Assembly: GCA_910580045.1 (NCBI GenBank)
Contig: CAJTXF010000077.1
Span: 3,835-10,976 of the forward strand
Source: an uncultured Eubacteriales bacterium
GTDB taxonomy: Bacteria > Bacillota > Clostridia > Oscillospirales > Acutalibacteraceae
DNA: 7,142 nt
Direction of reading: 5' to 3'
The notes under the pieces were generated by a model that worked only from the letters and a program-made list of their open reading frames with translations, searched no databases and was not told where the DNA came from. Shown here piece after piece: positions 5,653 through 7,142 of this stretch. Positions within the stretch are counted from its first letter, which is position 1, and the number at the start of each line of letters is the position of its first letter. The position numbers and the translations under genes are program-made.

Positions 5653-6053
5653 GGGATGTGCGGGGACATCATCTGTTTTGTATGACGCTGTTCTCTGGTC
5701 ATGGGTATGACCAGGCATTTGCGGAGAACATGGCCCAGCTGATTGACACGCTCCAGGCAGGGGAGAGCTTCCGGCTGGTTTTGGAGCAGGACAGTGTGTG
5801 CAGCGCCTGTCCCAACCGGCAGGCTGACGGCGGCTGTACGCTGGGGACAGAAAACGTCCTTCACCGGGACAGGGCCGCCTTGGAAGTTCTTGGCCTGTCA
5901 GCAGGCCAAGAGTTGGACTGGGCACAGGCCCGGAAGTGGCTGGCTGCTGTAACAGAGGCAGAGTTTGAGGCTGTCTGCCAGAAATGCCGCTGGGCCGCAG
6001 AGGGGCTGTGCAGTTTTGCCCTGCTGCGGGAGAGGCTCAAGCCTGAGGTATAA
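5649..6053 (+). CDS. DUF1284 domain-containing cysteine-rich protein
   Basis: This 134-residue soluble protein has the DUF1284 signature: RGHHLFCMTLFSGHGYDQAFAENM at the start, then CSACPNRQADGGC (C51, C54, C63) and, near the end, CQKCRWAAEGLC (C110, C113, C121), plus C11 beside the His pair H7-H8. Two CxxC...C groups suggest a metal site, zinc or an iron-sulfur cluster, but the family has no established function. The ATG overlaps the bioY stop (ATGA), and GGGAGG lies six bases upstream, so it is the third, translationally coupled gene of the biotin operon. By position it may act in biotin or biotin-dependent metabolism; this is inference only. Both ends appear intact, and the convergent gene downstream is separated by 94 bp containing a long hairpin. 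Confidence 0.88.
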   Translation: MRDVRGHHLFCMTLFSGHGYDQAFAENMAQLIDTLQAGESFRLVLEQDSVCSACPNRQADGGCTLGTENVLHRDRAALEVLGLSAGQELDWAQARKWLAAVTEAEFEAVCQKCRWAAEGLCSFALLRERLKPEV

Positions 6054-6072
6054 GTAAATAGCAACAACATTA

Positions 6073-6111
6073 GGGCGTGTTTTCCATAAGCTGAGTATGG
6101 GGGGCACGCCC
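6073..6111. terminator. Intergenic hairpin between convergent operons
   Basis: gggcgtg (6073-6079) and cacgccc (6105-6111) pair perfectly, and ccata/tatgg pair inside around a 7-nt loop (6089-6095). Between them four T face four G. On the plus-strand RNA these are U-G wobbles, giving a continuous 16-bp stem; on the minus-strand RNA they are A/C mismatches. No T-run follows on either strand. It probably helps end transcription of the DUF1284 gene and perhaps the convergent gene, but it is not a canonical intrinsic terminator. Confidence 0.5.
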
Positions 6112-6147
6112 GAACTGATTGAAGCGCAGGAACAGGGGGAGCGGAGC

Positions 6148-7017
6148 TCAGGCTCTTAGGTACCGGCTGCCGCGGCCCCCGCCCACCCGGCGCACAGAGC
6201 CGGACTTTACCATATTGCCCAGAACAGCTTCCACAGTGGTGATGCTCACCTGGGGCAGGGCGGCGCAGATTTCCGCCTTGGAGATAGGCCCGGGGCTGTG
6301 CAGAACCAGCTCCCGAATCATCTCTCCTTTGGGGCGCCGGGGCTCAGGGAATATCTTCTCCGCCTGCCGCAGAGCCAGGTACAGCAGGGACAGAAAGGAC
6401 TCTATATAGGGTAGATAGGCGTTGGCGTTTTCAGCCCAATCCCCGGCAGAAAGGGCCAGGGCGCGCTGGTGGTAAAAGGCGAATCTGCCTATGGTTTTCT
6501 CTAAAGGGGCGAATCTGCATATGGAGAAACCGGCGCCGGCCAAAAGCCGCCGGGCCAGCAGCAGGGCAGCCCCCGGCGTGCCTGTGGGGAAGGGCTCTGT
6601 GCACAGCATGTCCAGGACAGCGCAGGGAATCAGCAGCAAGGGCTCCACAGCAGGGGCGGCATAATACGCGGAAAGCACCAGGCCAATGGCCTGGGCTTTT
6701 TCGCTGCTGGGGGCTTCCCCCCCGGGAAGAAGCAGCCTGTGGATACGCAGAATGTCCTCCGGGCAAAGCTCACCACCTCCAGGGCGGTTGGCCTGGCGCA
6801 GGGCCTGGGCATAGCCAGGAAATCCCACACCTTTGAGCCCCACTGCCGCCGCGGCGCATTGCTCCTCTTGACTGACCAAGAGCTGTTCTGCCTGGCTTTC
6901 CTGGGCCTGGGCCCGCTGGGCCAGCAGGCCGCTCAGCCCCTTGAGGGAGGCAATCAGGCAGGAGATATCCTCCGGCACAGGCAAATCCTGGAGAAAGGAA
7001 TAGGTATAGCTTCGCAT
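6148..7017 (-). CDS. Degenerate Fic-family protein with C-terminal winged helix (likely catalytically inactive)
   Basis: This 289-residue protein follows the layout of Fic AMP-transferases that carry a C-terminal winged helix. It has an MRSYTYSFL start, a helical N-region, the helix LLLIPCAVLDMLC leading into the Fic site, then ARRLLAGAGF, RFAPLEKTI, a YHQRAL...GDWAENANAYLPYIESFL segment, and a winged helix (about 229-289) ending GGGRGSRYLRA. At the Fic site (141-152), however, the canonical HPFxDGNGRxxR reads EPFPTGTPGAAL: the catalytic His and the GNGR phosphate-binding residues are gone. The inhibitory (S/T)xxxE(G/N) motif is replaced by Ala-rich AAAAVGLKG (55-63), and the segment that normally holds the substrate-docking flap is much shortened. 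The frame is open with no stop or frameshift. The start is ATG 7017, with AAAAGGGG seven bases upstream; a TTG 12 codons earlier is less likely. It has its own promoter. Family membership is by my alignment from memory. A regulatory or binding role is inference. Confidence 0.8.
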   Translation of the reverse strand: MRSYTYSFLQDLPVPEDISCLIASLKGLSGLLAQRAQAQESQAEQLLVSQEEQCAAAAVGLKGVGFPGYAQALRQANRPGGGELCPEDILRIHRLLLPGGEAPSSEKAQAIGLVLSAYYAAPAVEPLLLIPCAVLDMLCTEPFPTGTPGAALLLARRLLAGAGFSICRFAPLEKTIGRFAFYHQRALALSAGDWAENANAYLPYIESFLSLLYLALRQAEKIFPEPRRPKGEMIRELVLHSPGPISKAEICAALPQVSITTVEAVLGNMVKSGSVRRVGGGRGSRYLRA

Positions 7018-7058
7018 GGCGGGACCCCTTTTCTGCATATCTGTTTTGAACAAAATCT

Positions 7059-7087
7059 AGTATACCAAATTTTCTGAGGAAATGCAA
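7059..7087 (-). promoter_or_regulatory. Sigma-A type promoter of the degenerate Fic gene
   Basis: On the minus strand, -35 TTGCAT (plus 7082-7087) and -10 TATACT (plus 7059-7064) are 17 bp apart. They lie about 42 bp upstream of the ATG at 7017, giving a leader of roughly 35 nt with the AAAAGGGG ribosome binding site. Confidence 0.7.
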
Positions 7088-7112
7088 GCGGCACACGCCC
7101 TGCGGGATTGTC

Positions 7113-7142
7113 CAAACCACAGATAATTATCTCTGTGGTTTG
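7113..7142. terminator. Perfect 11-bp hairpin at the right edge, possible terminator
   Basis: caaaccacaga (7113-7123) and tctgtggtttg (7132-7142) are perfect inverted repeats around an 8-nt loop. The stem may continue beyond the window. On the minus strand no T-run follows (the strand reads on as gacaatcc), and the plus-strand continuation is not visible. It could end a gene arriving from the right or be an operator. It lies about 25 bp upstream of the Fic-gene -35. Confidence 0.4.

Noticed and set aside
4939..5925. 328-codon minus-strand reading frame opposite birA-bioY-DUF1284
   Set aside because: Composition is Gly/Pro/Gln/Arg-rich shadow translation across three well-supported overlapping plus-strand genes.
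7018..7053. TTG 7053 start for the degenerate Fic gene
   Set aside because: It would lie at the predicted transcription start with no Shine-Dalgarno, whereas ATG 7017 has AAAAGGGG seven bases upstream and gives the usual N-terminus.

Overview
The window looks like chromosomal DNA of a GC-rich, low-motility-type Gram-positive of class Clostridia, most likely an Oscillospiraceae/Ruminococcaceae-like gut bacterium. The basis is the gene content (YajC, a TIGR04086 membrane protein, a DUF4349 lipoprotein, DUF3737, BirA with an HTH, BioY, DUF1284), the Shine-Dalgarno-rich starts and the sigma-A type promoters with 17-18 bp spacers. The genus is not identifiable from the sequence alone. The content is mostly housekeeping, with one plausible small repeat element and one strikingly degenerate Fic-family protein.

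Layout, left to right. (1) 2-562, +: the 3' end of tgt (queuine tRNA-ribosyltransferase). (2) 563-1024: a 460-bp gene-free stretch holding a 180-bp element bounded by near-perfect 22-bp inverted repeats (MITE-like), then a good promoter for yajC. (3) 1025-1357, +: yajC. (4) A long hairpin at 1400-1460, whose 3' arm contains the ribosome binding site of the next gene, a TIGR04086 four-helix membrane protein (1464-1841, +). (5) 1941-2930, +: a DUF4349 lipoprotein with its own promoter. (6) 3085-3936, +: a DUF3737 right-handed beta-helix-type protein with its own promoter and a strong terminator. (7) 4097-6053, +: a three-gene biotin operon birA-bioY-DUF1284, joined by two ATGA stop/start overlaps and preceded by a promoter whose -35 lies in a candidate BirA operator. 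(8) 6148-7017, -: a convergent gene for a Fic-fold protein with a C-terminal winged helix that has lost the catalytic Fic motif, the flap region and the inhibitory helix motif. (9) A perfect 11-bp hairpin at the right edge.

How the genes work together. BirA biotinylates carboxylases and should repress its own operon when biotin is plentiful. BioY is the biotin-binding membrane subunit of an ECF importer. The DUF1284 protein, a small cysteine-rich protein, is translationally coupled to BioY and so is probably biotin-responsive; its function is unknown. tgt and yajC are neighbours in many bacteria, but here a repeat element and a new promoter separate them, and secD/secF do not follow yajC.

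The observations most worth following are the catalytically dead Fic/winged-helix protein, the BirA operator, the DUF1284 gene in the biotin operon, the hairpin that sequesters the TIGR04086 ribosome binding site, and the MITE-like element. No CRISPR array, rRNA, tRNA, transposase or phage gene is visible.
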